Of a stretch of 64,000 nt of DNA, positions 16,486-24,520 are shown in pieces. The notes under the pieces were generated by a model. The model was not told where the DNA came from, ran no database searches, and saw only the letters and a list, made by a program, of their open reading frames with translations. The position numbers and the translations under genes were made by a program. Each line of letters begins with the position of its first letter. The stretch's first letter is position 1. Source of the stretch: Herminiimonas arsenitoxidans (lineage in GTDB: Bacteria > Pseudomonadota > Gammaproteobacteria > Burkholderiales > Burkholderiaceae_D); NCBI RefSeq assembly GCF_900130075.1, contig NZ_LT671418.1, forward strand, positions 1,922,001-1,986,000, read 5' to 3'.

Positions 16486-18323
16486 TGCATGCATCCTCCC
16501 AGCCCATTCGGCCGATACAGCCACTATCCGACCAACTCATTTCACAAATCGCCGCCGGCGAGGTAGTCGAGCGTCCCTCTGCCGTCGTCAAGGAATTACT
16601 GGAAAACGCATTGGATGCTGGCGCCACGCAAATCAGTGTGCGACTGGAACAAGGCGGCGTAAAACGCATCGCAATTACCGACAACGGTCGCGGCATTGCG
16701 CCGGAACAATTGCCGCTAGCATTGGCACGACATGCTACATCCAAGATCAATTCGCTGACTGAATTGGAAAATGTCGCGACATTGGGCTTTCGCGGTGAAG
16801 CGCTGGCCTCGATTGCATCTGTTGCACAACTGACGCTCACATCACGCACGGCGGATGCGCAGCACGCGTGGGAAATCAGCGGCGTGCAAACCATAGATCA
16901 AAAAAGCACGGTCGCGCCTTCTTCCGGCGCATTGGGTACCACCGTCGATGTACAGGATTTGTATTTCAATACACCGGCGCGTCGCAAGTTTTTAAAAACC
17001 GAACAAACCGAATTTGGCCACTGCGCAGAAGTCGTGCGTCGCATCGCCTTGTCGCGCCCTGACGTATCGTTCTCGCTGTCGCATAACGGCCGCACCATAG
17101 ATCACTGGGCGGTGAACGACATCGCCAAACGTAGCGCACATATACTCGGCAATGAATTCTCCGGTGCACGCATGCCTCTGGAGGAAGCAGCCGGCCCTTT
17201 GCGCTTGCATGGCTTTATCGGCTTGCCAACGGCTTCCAAGGCGCGTGCCGATGCGCAGTACTTCTATGTGAATGGCCGCTTCGTACGCGATAAATTATTG
17301 ACGCACGCAGTACGCTCCGCTTATCAAGACGTGCTGCATGGCGACCGCTATCCATCGTATGTAATCAGCCTTGATCTCGATCCGGCATTGGTAGATGTCA
17401 ACGTACATCCATCGAAGATAGAAGTACGCTTCCGCGACAGTCGTGCCGTGCATCAGTTTGTCTTCCATGCCGTTAGTCGCGCTTTGGCACAAACTTCAGC
17501 CACAGCATTCGGCGCAGTTCCTTCGCCAACACCAGCACCATCCGGCGCAATGCCTTGGTTGCGCGAGCAGCAACAGACATCATTCGCGCCACAATTCAAT
17601 ACACCGTATGGCGTCGCGCAAACGACTGCAAGTTATGGCGCACTCTTTGGCGCAGAAACAATAGCGGATCAAAGTAACGGCGCGTCTTCGCCACTGCAAG
17701 CATTCGCCGGCAACAACACGCAGGCCTTATCCGACGATGAATTTCCTCTCGGCTTTGCGCTGGCACAATTGCACGGCATTTTCATCCTGGCACAGAACAC
17801 CAAAGGCTTGGTACTGGTCGATATGCACGCCGCGCACGAACGCATACTTTATGAGCAGTTGAAAAATGCGCTGGACGATAATGCGATGCAGGTGCAACCG
17901 CTGCTGATCCCGATTACTTTCTACGCCGATGGCGTGGAAGTCGGCACAGCGGAAGACAATAAAGACATACTGCAATCACTAGGCTTCGACATCGCCGCTT
18001 TGTCTCCTACCACCTTGGCCGTGCGCGCTGTGCCAGCACTATTGAAAAGTGCCGATGCACAAACACTGGCACGCGATGTATTGCGTGACGTACGTGAATA
18101 CGGCGGCTCGCGTGTATTGGTAGAACGACGCAATGAATTACTCGGCACACTGGCTTGCCATACCGCGGTACGCGCCAACCGCACACTGACGGGGCCGGAA
18201 ATGAACGCACTGCTGCGTCAAATGGAAGCCACCGAACGAGCAGATCAATGCAATCACGGCCGTCCAACCTGGGTACAACTAGGCTTGTCTGATCTGGATA
18301 AACTCTTCGAGCGCGGACGCTAA
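16485..18323 (+). CDS. mutL: DNA mismatch repair protein MutL
   Basis: MutL links MutS mismatch recognition to strand incision. The 612-residue protein starts at MHASSQPIRPIQPLSDQLIS, which aligns with the conserved N-terminus. The GHKL ATPase motifs are ELLENALDAGA, TDNGRGIAP and TLGFRGEALASIASV. The C-terminal domain has VDMHAAHERILYE, matching the endonuclease motif DQHA-x2-E-x4-E except Met for Gln, plus ACHTAVRAN and CNHGRPTW. So it probably nicks DNA itself, as in bacteria without MutH. A linker rich in Ala, Pro and Thr separates the domains. miaA follows after 27 bp. Confidence 0.96.
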   Translation: MHASSQPIRPIQPLSDQLISQIAAGEVVERPSAVVKELLENALDAGATQISVRLEQGGVKRIAITDNGRGIAPEQLPLALARHATSKINSLTELENVATLGFRGEALASIASVAQLTLTSRTADAQHAWEISGVQTIDQKSTVAPSSGALGTTVDVQDLYFNTPARRKFLKTEQTEFGHCAEVVRRIALSRPDVSFSLSHNGRTIDHWAVNDIAKRSAHILGNEFSGARMPLEEAAGPLRLHGFIGLPTASKARADAQYFYVNGRFVRDKLLTHAVRSAYQDVLHGDRYPSYVISLDLDPALVDVNVHPSKIEVRFRDSRAVHQFVFHAVSRALAQTSATAFGAVPSPTPAPSGAMPWLREQQQTSFAPQFNTPYGVAQTTASYGALFGAETIADQSNGASSPLQAFAGNNTQALSDDEFPLGFALAQLHGIFILAQNTKGLVLVDMHAAHERILYEQLKNALDDNAMQVQPLLIPITFYADGVEVGTAEDNKDILQSLGFDIAALSPTTLAVRAVPALLKSADAQTLARDVLRDVREYGGSRVLVERRNELLGTLACHTAVRANRTLTGPEMNALLRQMEATERADQCNHGRPTWVQLGLSDLDKLFERGR

Positions 18324-18350
18324 GGTGTCCATCATTCAAGCAGCAAGCGC

Positions 18351-19304
18351 ATGACTACCCATTCCGCAAAACCGCTGGTCGTCTCCATCATGGGACCGAC
18401 CGCTTCAGGTAAAACCGCTGCCGCGCTAGCCATTGCAGAACGCATCCCGGCGGAAATCATCTCAGTCGATTCCGCTCTGGTGTATCGCGAGATGGATATT
18501 GGCACTGCCAAGCCAACTGATGAAGAGCGTGCGCAAGTGCCGCATCATTTGATCGACATCCTCGATCCGCTGGAGTCGTACTCAGTCATGCAATTTCGTC
18601 AGGATGCCATACGCCTGGCAGCAGAAATTAGCGCGCGCGGCAAACTGCCTTTGCTGGTCGGCGGCACGATGCTGTATTTCAAAGGTTTGAAAGATGGACT
18701 GGATGCCTTGCCGCAGGCCGATGCCGCGCTCCGCGCAGAGCTGGACGCCGAAGCAGCGATCATCGGTTCGCCTGCCATGCACGCCAAGCTGGCCGCCTTA
18801 GATCCCGTCACTGCAGCTCGCTTGAAACCGAACGATGCGCAACGCATACAACGCGCATTGGAAATCATCGCGCTGACCGGGCAACCGATGTCAGCCTTGC
18901 TGGCACAAGCGCCCAAGACTGAATTGCCTTTTACTCTATTGCCAATTGCATTAGAACCATCCGATCGCAGTGTTTTGCATACACGCATTGCAACGCGCTT
19001 CGATGCGATGCTAAAAGGCGGCGCCTTGCTCGATGAAGTGAAAGCATTACGCGCACGCGGCGATTTGCACCTCGGCCTGCCCTCCATGCGCTGTGTCGGC
19101 TATCGCCAAAGCTGGGAATATCTGGATGGTGCTTACGGCTTGAACGAACTACGCGAAAAAGGCATAGCCGCCACACGTCAACTAGCCAAACGGCAATTAA
19201 CCTGGCTGCGTTCGATGGAAGATAGACACGTCATTGATTGCCTGGCGCCCGATACTGCCGGCGCAATTTTGCAGAAAATAGAAAACGCTCAAAAAAAGCC
19301 CTGA
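18351..19304 (+). CDS. miaA: tRNA dimethylallyltransferase MiaA
   Basis: MiaA adds the dimethylallyl group to N6 of A37 in UNN-decoding tRNAs, the substrate then used by MiaB (44252 in this window). The 317-residue protein has the P-loop [28 protein letters not shown], the [11 protein letters not shown] motif, [13 protein letters not shown], and [10 protein letters not shown] near the C-terminus. It probably forms an operon with mutL, an arrangement also found in E. coli. hfq, which often follows miaA, is absent; a tRNA gene follows instead. Confidence 0.96.
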   Translation: MTTHSAKPLVVSIMGPTASGKTAAALAIAERIPAEIISVDSALVYREMDIGTAKPTDEERAQVPHHLIDILDPLESYSVMQFRQDAIRLAAEISARGKLPLLVGGTMLYFKGLKDGLDALPQADAALRAELDAEAAIIGSPAMHAKLAALDPVTAARLKPNDAQRIQRALEIIALTGQPMSALLAQAPKTELPFTLLPIALEPSDRSVLHTRIATRFDAMLKGGALLDEVKALRARGDLHLGLPSMRCVGYRQSWEYLDGAYGLNELREKGIAATRQLAKRQLTWLRSMEDRHVIDCLAPDTAGAILQKIENAQKKP

Positions 19305-19392
19305 TTGCAAATTCAATAAGAATTTCATCTCCTGCAGACCCGCAGAAACCAAGGATTTTGCCCAATATCTTGCGAAGTAATGGAATTGGATA

Positions 19393-19421
19393 TTGACAGG
19401 GACGGCCAAAAACGCGATAAT
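19393..19421 (+). promoter_or_regulatory. Promoter of the tRNA-Met gene
   Basis: A perfect TTGACA (19393-19398) and GATAAT (19416-19421) are separated by 17 bp. The predicted start is about six bases before the mature tRNA. Confidence 0.85.
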
Positions 19422-19433
19422 TTTCGGCTATCT

Positions 19434-19510
19434 GGTGATATAGCTCAGTTGGTTAGAGCACAGCACTCATAATGCTGGGGTCGGTGGTTCAAATCCACCT
19501 ATCACCACCA
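19434..19510 (+). tRNA. tRNA-Met (anticodon CAT), elongator type
   Basis: A 77-nt cloverleaf with acceptor arms GGTGATA and TATCACC, D-arm AGCTC AGTTGGTTA GAGC, anticodon loop CTCATAA (CAT at 19468-19470) and a TTCAAAT T-loop. CCA is encoded at 19508-19510. The stem CAGCA/TGCTG and body resemble elongator tRNA-Met rather than initiator tRNA. The possibility that C34 is lysidinylated (Ile2) is less likely but cannot be fully excluded from sequence. Confidence 0.93.
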
Positions 19511-19542
19511 AGAACATGTTTTCAGAGCAATCCGGAACATAC

Positions 19543-19586
19543 AAAAACCCGCTTTCAGCTTCGGCCGATGCGGGTTTTTTGTTTTC
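19543..19586 (+). terminator. Rho-independent terminator after tRNA-Met
   Basis: AAAAACCCGC (19543-19552) pairs with GCGGGTTTTT (19570-19579), followed by TGTTTTC. It lies 33 bp after the tRNA. Confidence 0.9.
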
Positions 19587-19638
19587 TAATTTATTGCAAC
19601 CTCACCTCCAAGCGAAGCTGCAATAAGAAGAAATGCTG

Positions 19639-20076
19639 TTAGCTATGTTTGTGCTGCTGCGTACGCGCATAACGCTCCAGTAATTCGAATATCCCCATCC
19701 CCGCCACCATCGCGATAACAAAAATAATCGTCTTGCTGTTGCCCATAATCAGAGAAGCCAGCGCCGGGCCAGGACAGTAGCCAGCAAGCCCCCAACCTAC
19801 ACCGAAGGCAAGCCCACCCAATACCAAACGACGGTCTATCTGCGTTGCCTGTGGCAAACGTAATGCACCACCCAACAGTGTCGTGGTCCGCTTTGCAGCA
19901 ATGCGAAATGCAATCAGCCCTACCAGAATGGCTCCACCCATCACAAAAGCCAGCGAGGGATCCCACTTGCCACCGATATCCAGAAAACCGATCACCTTGG
20001 CCGGATTAGCCATGCCCGAAATAATCAGACCAAATCCAAAAATCAAACCAGCGAGTAATGCCATCACAATTTGCAT
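19639..20076 (-). CDS. YeeE/YedE-family sulfur transport half-protein (second subunit)
   Basis: A 145-residue membrane protein with about four helices. It has GLIISGMANPAKVIGFLDI near the N-terminus and GWGLAGYCPGPALASLIMG, the cysteine-containing signature of this DUF6691/YeeE subgroup. Two-gene versions of YeeE/YedE occur next to BigR-type repressors and sulfide or persulfide genes; a role in moving thiosulfate or another reduced sulfur compound is inferred. The AAGGAG ribosome site overlaps the stop region of the partner gene, 10 bp upstream, so the two are cotranslated. Confidence 0.88.
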   Translation of the reverse strand: MQIVMALLAGLIFGFGLIISGMANPAKVIGFLDIGGKWDPSLAFVMGGAILVGLIAFRIAAKRTTTLLGGALRLPQATQIDRRLVLGGLAFGVGWGLAGYCPGPALASLIMGNSKTIIFVIAMVAGMGIFELLERYARTQQHKHS

Positions 20077-20086
20077 ACTCCGCTCC

Positions 20087-20518
20087 TTAAGCGATCAGAT
20101 GTCGCACAATGAATACTGTTAAAAAACCAGCTGCCATGAACGTCATGGTCGCCACCAGCGAGCGCAGTGAAAGGCGCGACAATCCGCAGACGCCATGTCC
20201 ACTCGTGCAGCCATAGCCGTAACGCGTGCCTATCCCCACCAATAATCCAGCCACGACCAGTGTTACGAAGTCGGCATCGATATGCGCATCCGGCAAGGGC
20301 TTGAATAGAGCAAACACGAGCGGTGCCAAAATCAAACCAAGTAGGAAGGCAATCCGCCAGGACATATCGCCCTTCACCGGTCGCAACAGGCCACCTAAAA
20401 TGCCGCTGATACCGGCGATCTTGCCGTTGAATAATATGAACGATGCCGCAGCAAGGCCGATCAGCAATCCGCCCAATAGCGAACTCCACGGCGTAAAGTG
20501 CACCCAGTCGATAGTCAT
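20087..20518 (-). CDS. YeeE/YedE-family sulfur transport half-protein (first subunit)
   Basis: A 143-residue membrane protein with four to five helices and the YeeE signature [17 protein letters not shown], in which the two cysteines are thought to pass sulfur along the pore. It has [16 protein letters not shown] near the N-terminus. Its ATG shares one base with the stop of the ArsR gene (TAATG), so repressor and transporter form one tightly coupled operon. Substrate uncertain: thiosulfate is transported by a full-length YeeE relative (TsuA), whereas these half-size proteins are poorly characterised. Confidence 0.88.
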   Translation of the reverse strand: MTIDWVHFTPWSSLLGGLLIGLAAASFILFNGKIAGISGILGGLLRPVKGDMSWRIAFLLGLILAPLVFALFKPLPDAHIDADFVTLVVAGLLVGIGTRYGYGCTSGHGVCGLSRLSLRSLVATMTFMAAGFLTVFIVRHLIA

Positions 20519-20847
20519 TATTTTTTCCTTTTGCCAGTAGTACAGTACTGCTGGTACAACACGTCAATCACTGCCATCGCTTCCGTACTGGCGATGCTGT
20601 AATAAATCTGCTTGCCTTCACGCCGCGTATTGACCAACTGCTCTTCGCGCAATACGGTCAATTGCTGCGACAAAGTCGGCTGCCGTATGCCCGTCACGAC
20701 TTCCAGCTCGCTCACGCAGTATTCGCTTTCGCACAACTGGCAAAGCAGCAGCAATCTATCCGGATTCGATAAAGTCTTAAGCAAACTGCATGCCTTGGAA
20801 GCCGCCTTCTGCAACGATTCCAAATCAATCTCTTCTTTTGTACTCAT
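20518..20847 (-). CDS. bigR: ArsR-family persulfide-type repressor, BigR/SqrR-like
   Basis: A 109-residue winged-helix repressor. The recognition region is [32 protein letters not shown]. Cys36 (RLLLLCQL) and Cys102 (YQQYC) are 66 residues apart, the same spacing as the redox pair Cys41/Cys107 of SqrR, which forms a tetrasulfide bridge on persulfide stress. Two more cysteines (39 and 44) sit near Cys36. It leads an operon with two YeeE-type genes, and an AT-rich near-palindrome lies 42-61 bp upstream. It probably derepresses sulfur export or uptake when reactive sulfur accumulates. Confidence 0.85.
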   Translation of the reverse strand: MSTKEEIDLESLQKAASKACSLLKTLSNPDRLLLLCQLCESEYCVSELEVVTGIRQPTLSQQLTVLREEQLVNTRREGKQIYYSIASTEAMAVIDVLYQQYCTTGKRKK

Positions 20848-20888
20848 CTACATTACTCATTTGCGCACAAAACAATATGCATTATTTT

Positions 20889-20908
20889 AATATATATTTA
20901 TATATATT
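20889..20908. promoter_or_regulatory. AT-rich near-palindrome upstream of bigR
   Basis: AATATATATTTATATATATT is palindromic except for the two central bases and lies 42-61 bp before the bigR start. BigR-type repressors bind AT-rich dyads and control their own genes. A TATAAT-like sequence on the minus strand (20906-20911) overlaps its end. Confidence 0.55.
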
Positions 20909-20969
20909 ATAAGATAAAAAATAGAGCGCTATGTCACGCGTGGCTGCTGAAAGCATACGTAGCAATGGC

Positions 20970-21491
20970 TCATGGCTGTACGCATCCTTTGTTGGCCTTA
21001 TTGTGTTTTCTGGCAGTCGCTATTTTTTTCTCTGCTTCAGCGAATGCATTATCAAGATAACCACCATACAAGCCGGCAATATCGCCGCCGACGATTGGTG
21101 CAGTCAACAAGCACCCCGCAGCATCAAGAAAGAGAACAGTAGGCGCAGCATGAATTTTGTAGGTCTTGGCTATGCTGCGATGATTGCCCCATGAATGGTC
21201 AAGATTCACAACAGCCTGCGTTCCCGTCACATCCACTTCACGGATGATAGGACGCTCTTTGACGCGAGCATCACGCAACAAAGGTAATAGATAGTTGTTC
21301 CGCACGACATGGCAAAACGAGCAACCAGGCAATGTGAAGAAGAGAATGATGGGCTTGCCCTGACGTTGCGCCTGCGTGCTGTCACGCGATAGATCGGTCA
21401 ACATCGGCACTGCCATCACTTTACTAGCAGCCCCAGCATGGCCGTTCAACATGAGGCCTAGCAACAGCACCGAAAGAATACGCAAACTCAT
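20970..21491 (-). CDS. Periplasmic thioredoxin-fold protein, SoxW-like
   Basis: A 173-residue precursor with a signal peptide (LSVLLLGLMLNGHAGAA) and a thioredoxin fold containing the redox motif CSFC in FFTLPGCSFCHVVRNNYL and cis-Pro in IHAAPTVLFLD. SoxW proteins keep Sox components reduced with electrons from the membrane protein SoxV; no soxV/ccdA gene is in the window. It starts 9 bp after the TlpA-like gene stop, with AGGA as ribosome site. It is the last gene of the sox transcription direction before bigR. Confidence 0.85.
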   Translation of the reverse strand: MSLRILSVLLLGLMLNGHAGAASKVMAVPMLTDLSRDSTQAQRQGKPIILFFTLPGCSFCHVVRNNYLLPLLRDARVKERPIIREVDVTGTQAVVNLDHSWGNHRSIAKTYKIHAAPTVLFLDAAGCLLTAPIVGGDIAGLYGGYLDNAFAEAEKKIATARKHNKANKGCVQP

Positions 21492-21500
21492 TTTTACATC

Positions 21501-22016
21501 CTAATCTTGCCGGGCGAAACGTCCGATATCGTCGAAGTCTTCATCGAAGATTTCCCCAATATCTATACGCCTCAGCACTCCCCGCTTGTCGAATACATAG
21601 TTGACTGGCAAACCTTTGCGTTTACCCAGCACGCGCTCCAGCGCCAGATAGTCAGTCGTGACTGGATGAGTGAGGCGGTATTTCTCTACCCACTTCAGTG
21701 CTTTCGCTTTTTGGTCTGCATCACCGACTTCAATATTAACGCCGATGACGATCAATTTATCTGCGTTCTCCCGATACAGCTTTTGCAGCTTGGGAGCTTC
21801 ATTCGCGCAGAAAGGGCAATAGGAAGCAAAGTAACTGAGTACAACAACCTTGCCGCGCAAACTGGCAGGTGTGATCGTTTTTCCATCCAGAGTAGTCAAC
21901 GTCGGCAACACAGGTGTGTCACCGGGGCGCACATCAGCAGCGTGCACCCATCCGGCAGATAAAAAGGACAACAGAACGAACAGACGGGATAAGGGCAACA
22001 TCAAACGATTAGGCAT
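21501..22016 (-). CDS. TlpA-family thiol-disulfide reductase
   Basis: A 171-residue exported thioredoxin-like protein. A signal peptide ends near GWVHAA. VLPTLTTLDGKTITPASLRGKVVVLSYFASYCPFC contains the active-site CPFC, and the cis-Pro loop is KGLPVNYVFDKRG. The ATG at 22014-22016 is preferred, as AAGGTG precedes it; a GTG three codons earlier is the alternative. It lies between the rhodanese and the SoxW-like gene, so it probably supplies reductant to SoxYZ or to cytochrome c maturation. Two exported CxxC proteins side by side is notable. Confidence 0.86.
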   Translation of the reverse strand: MPNRLMLPLSRLFVLLSFLSAGWVHAADVRPGDTPVLPTLTTLDGKTITPASLRGKVVVLSYFASYCPFCANEAPKLQKLYRENADKLIVIGVNIEVGDADQKAKALKWVEKYRLTHPVTTDYLALERVLGKRKGLPVNYVFDKRGVLRRIDIGEIFDEDFDDIGRFARQD

Positions 22017-22078
22017 GCTGCACACCTTGAGTGTATGGAATCAATAGCATGACACAAGGCATGCAATCATGCGTCGCA

Positions 22079-22663
22079 TCAGTACTTGGGAAAGTACAAC
22101 TTGCTCTTATCCAACTTGTAGCTCCACGGCAGATTGGCATTCTTCCATCCGTTTACTACGCGCTGCCCTGCTTGTGGTCCAGTCTTTGCAACATCGCCTT
22201 CAAAGCCATCAACCACGGTATATACCTTGCTGTAGCCAAGATCTGACAACAGATTGGCGGCACGTGAACTACGATCGCCTGAGCGGCAAATCAGAATCAC
22301 TGTATCGCCCTTGCCTAGTCCACTTGCACTCATGCGACGTGCCAACTCAGGTCCAAAGTCGCTATTCACATCCAGTTTGAAGCGGCCATTCTTGTCATCC
22401 CACGGTGCATCGTCCGGATGCTCAACATACGGAATGTTTGCATCGACGATCGTAGGCATACCGACATAAGACACTTCCGCACGGGTACGCACATCAACGA
22501 AATAAGCTTTTGCACCTAATTGCTGCTTAAGTGCATAAGCTTCTTTCGCATCGAGGTACAAGCCTGCCTTGGTTTGCTTGATATCCTGTACTTGCGCAGC
22601 ATCGAAGGCAAATGCAGATATACAACTAACGCTCAGCAACAGAGCCGCAAGAATTTTTTTCAT
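22079..22663 (-). CDS. Periplasmic rhodanese-domain sulfurtransferase
   Basis: A 194-residue protein with a signal peptide (KKILAALLLSVSCISAFAF) and a single rhodanese domain. It shows YFVDVRTRAEVSYVG, then the active-site loop CRSGDRS, with the catalytic Cys in VILICRSGDRSSRAANLLSDLGY. Rhodaneses carry sulfane sulfur as a cysteine persulfide. Twelve bases separate it from soxB, so it is very likely cotranscribed. A role in handling thiosulfate or polysulfide in the periplasm together with SoxYZ is inferred from context. Confidence 0.88.
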   Translation of the reverse strand: MKKILAALLLSVSCISAFAFDAAQVQDIKQTKAGLYLDAKEAYALKQQLGAKAYFVDVRTRAEVSYVGMPTIVDANIPYVEHPDDAPWDDKNGRFKLDVNSDFGPELARRMSASGLGKGDTVILICRSGDRSSRAANLLSDLGYSKVYTVVDGFEGDVAKTGPQAGQRVVNGWKNANLPWSYKLDKSKLYFPKY

Positions 22664-22675
22664 GTCGGCTCAGTT

Positions 22676-24394
22676 TTAGTTAGCAATACCAGGATTGCCA
22701 TCCATACCAATAATCTTCGGCGTGTTCAGCTTGCGCGGTGTAACGACCTTGTTCGTACGCAGCCACTGCGCTACGACATCCCATACTGGCTCGCCTGACG
22801 CACCTTCAGCAACCGGCGCCCAACCAGCGACCTTATAGGTCTTGCTGGCATCGATCAGCTTGCCATCGAGGCGCATGTCTTGAATACGTCCGCCCATTTT
22901 TTGCTTAGGTTCTATCGTGTAGCTCATGCCACCGACACGCACCATATCTCCACCCTGTTGGTAATACGGGTCAGGATTGAACAGATTGTCGGCGACGTCT
23001 TCGAGGATGGTTTTAATCGTTGCGCCATTCATTTCCGTCAGCGTGCTGTACGAATACGTGGTCGCGGTCTGATCCATCAGATGTTCCATCAGGATAGGAC
23101 TATCCGGCAACAAGGATGTGCCCCAGCGGAAGCCTGGAGAGAATGCAATGTCCGCACCTTTGACATCCATCAAGGCATCGACGATCAATTGATCGAAGGT
23201 GCCATTGAAATTGCCACGGCGGTACAAAGTACCTTCCGTCATCGCGAGTTTTTCATTGAGCTTGGATTCATACGGTGCACGTATCTTCGTGATCAATGCA
23301 TCCATATTCTTGTCGGCTGGCAGGAAGTTCGAGAACACTGGCAACAAACGATATTTATAACCTTGTACCTTGCCACCGCGCACATCGAAATCAAGCACGC
23401 CGAGGAATTTGCTGTTGCTGCCGGCATTCGTTACTAGCGTCTTGCCGCCCGGATTGCTGACGATCACTGGTGTCGGTATGCCGTCATGCGTATGGCCACC
23501 CATGATGGCATCGATGCCACGTACGCGCGACGCCATCTTCAGATCGACGTCCATACCGTTATGCGACAACACGACGACAACCTTGGCACCTTTGCTGCGC
23601 GCTTCGTCCACCATCTTTTGCATATTCTCTTCTTGGATGCCGAAGCTCCATTCAGGCACCAGATAGCGCGGATTGGCGATAGGCGTATAAGGGAAAGCTT
23701 GACCGATAATCGCGATCTGTACGCCGTTCATTTCTTTCAGAACGTACGGAGGGAATACCGGATCACCAAAGTCTGTCGTCTTGATATTCTGCGCGACAAA
23801 ATCAACCTTGCCCTTGAAATCCTTCTCAACAATTTCCTTGACGCGCTTGTCACCCAAGGTCATTTCCCAGTGCGCCGTCATCACATCCACGCCTAGCTCC
23901 AGACAGGCATCAACCATGTCTTGACCGTTGGTCCACAAAGCCGTTGCCGAACCCTGCCATGTATCACCACCATCGAGCAGCAATGCGCCGGGACGACCGG
24001 CCTTCATGCGTTTAACCAGTGTGGAAAGATGCGCGAAGCCACCGACCTTGCCGTAGGTTTGCGCAGCTTTTTCAAAATTCAAATAGCTGAATGCATACGC
24101 TTCCGGCGTATTCGGCTTGAGGCCGATCTGCTTGAGCAATTGTTCACCAACCAGATGCGGCAGACGACCAACCGCGTCACCTATGCCAAGATTGACATTA
24201 GGCTCGCGGAAATAAATCGGCTTCAATTGCGCATGGCAATCGGTGAAGTGTAAAAAGTGGACATTGCCAAAACGTGGCACGTCGTAGAGTTTGGCTGCAG
24301 ATGGAGCAGCCAGTGCGCCCTTGGCGTCGAGCAGCATGCCGCCAGCGGCCGCAATACCCATGACCTGAATGAACTCGCGACGATTCAACCCCAT
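22676..24394 (-). CDS. soxB: Thiosulfohydrolase SoxB
   Basis: SoxB hydrolyses the sulfonate from SoxYZ-bound cysteine S-thiosulfonate, releasing sulfate. The 572-residue precursor starts with a Tat signal (NRREFIQVMGIAAAGG). Its 5'-nucleotidase-like fold binds two Mn ions: Asp52-x-His54 in FTDCHAQL, Asp141 and Asp144 in LLDGGDTWQGSA, the AHWEMTLG loop, LSHNGMD, and MGGHTHDGIP. C-terminal residues include the substrate-binding region YSYSTLTEMNG. It is separated from soxX by two stem-loops and followed closely by the rhodanese gene. Confidence 0.97.
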   Translation of the reverse strand: MGLNRREFIQVMGIAAAGGMLLDAKGALAAPSAAKLYDVPRFGNVHFLHFTDCHAQLKPIYFREPNVNLGIGDAVGRLPHLVGEQLLKQIGLKPNTPEAYAFSYLNFEKAAQTYGKVGGFAHLSTLVKRMKAGRPGALLLDGGDTWQGSATALWTNGQDMVDACLELGVDVMTAHWEMTLGDKRVKEIVEKDFKGKVDFVAQNIKTTDFGDPVFPPYVLKEMNGVQIAIIGQAFPYTPIANPRYLVPEWSFGIQEENMQKMVDEARSKGAKVVVVLSHNGMDVDLKMASRVRGIDAIMGGHTHDGIPTPVIVSNPGGKTLVTNAGSNSKFLGVLDFDVRGGKVQGYKYRLLPVFSNFLPADKNMDALITKIRAPYESKLNEKLAMTEGTLYRRGNFNGTFDQLIVDALMDVKGADIAFSPGFRWGTSLLPDSPILMEHLMDQTATTYSYSTLTEMNGATIKTILEDVADNLFNPDPYYQQGGDMVRVGGMSYTIEPKQKMGGRIQDMRLDGKLIDASKTYKVAGWAPVAEGASGEPVWDVVAQWLRTNKVVTPRKLNTPKIIGMDGNPGIAN

Positions 24395-24427
24395 GTTATT
24401 CCTCTAATGAATTCGGTAGATAGCCTC

Positions 24428-24512
24428 ATCGTTCTTGCGGTGCGCAAGCGATGGGACAAGACAAAGAAACGAGCATCGAAGCTGCGCATGAATTTGCGCG
24501 TCTTCGATGCTC
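24428..24512 (-). terminator. Tandem stem-loops between soxX and soxB
   Basis: A stem of 11 bp, GAGCATCGAAG (24471-24481) with CTTCGATGCTC (24502-24512), plus an inner GCGC/GCGC, is followed by a smaller hairpin with TTGCG/CGCAA at 24428-24453. The minus strand after the first stem reads GTTTCTTTG, a weak T-run. They may reduce readthrough from soxX into soxB or protect the upstream message. Confidence 0.6.
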
Positions 24513-24520
24513 TGATCGTG

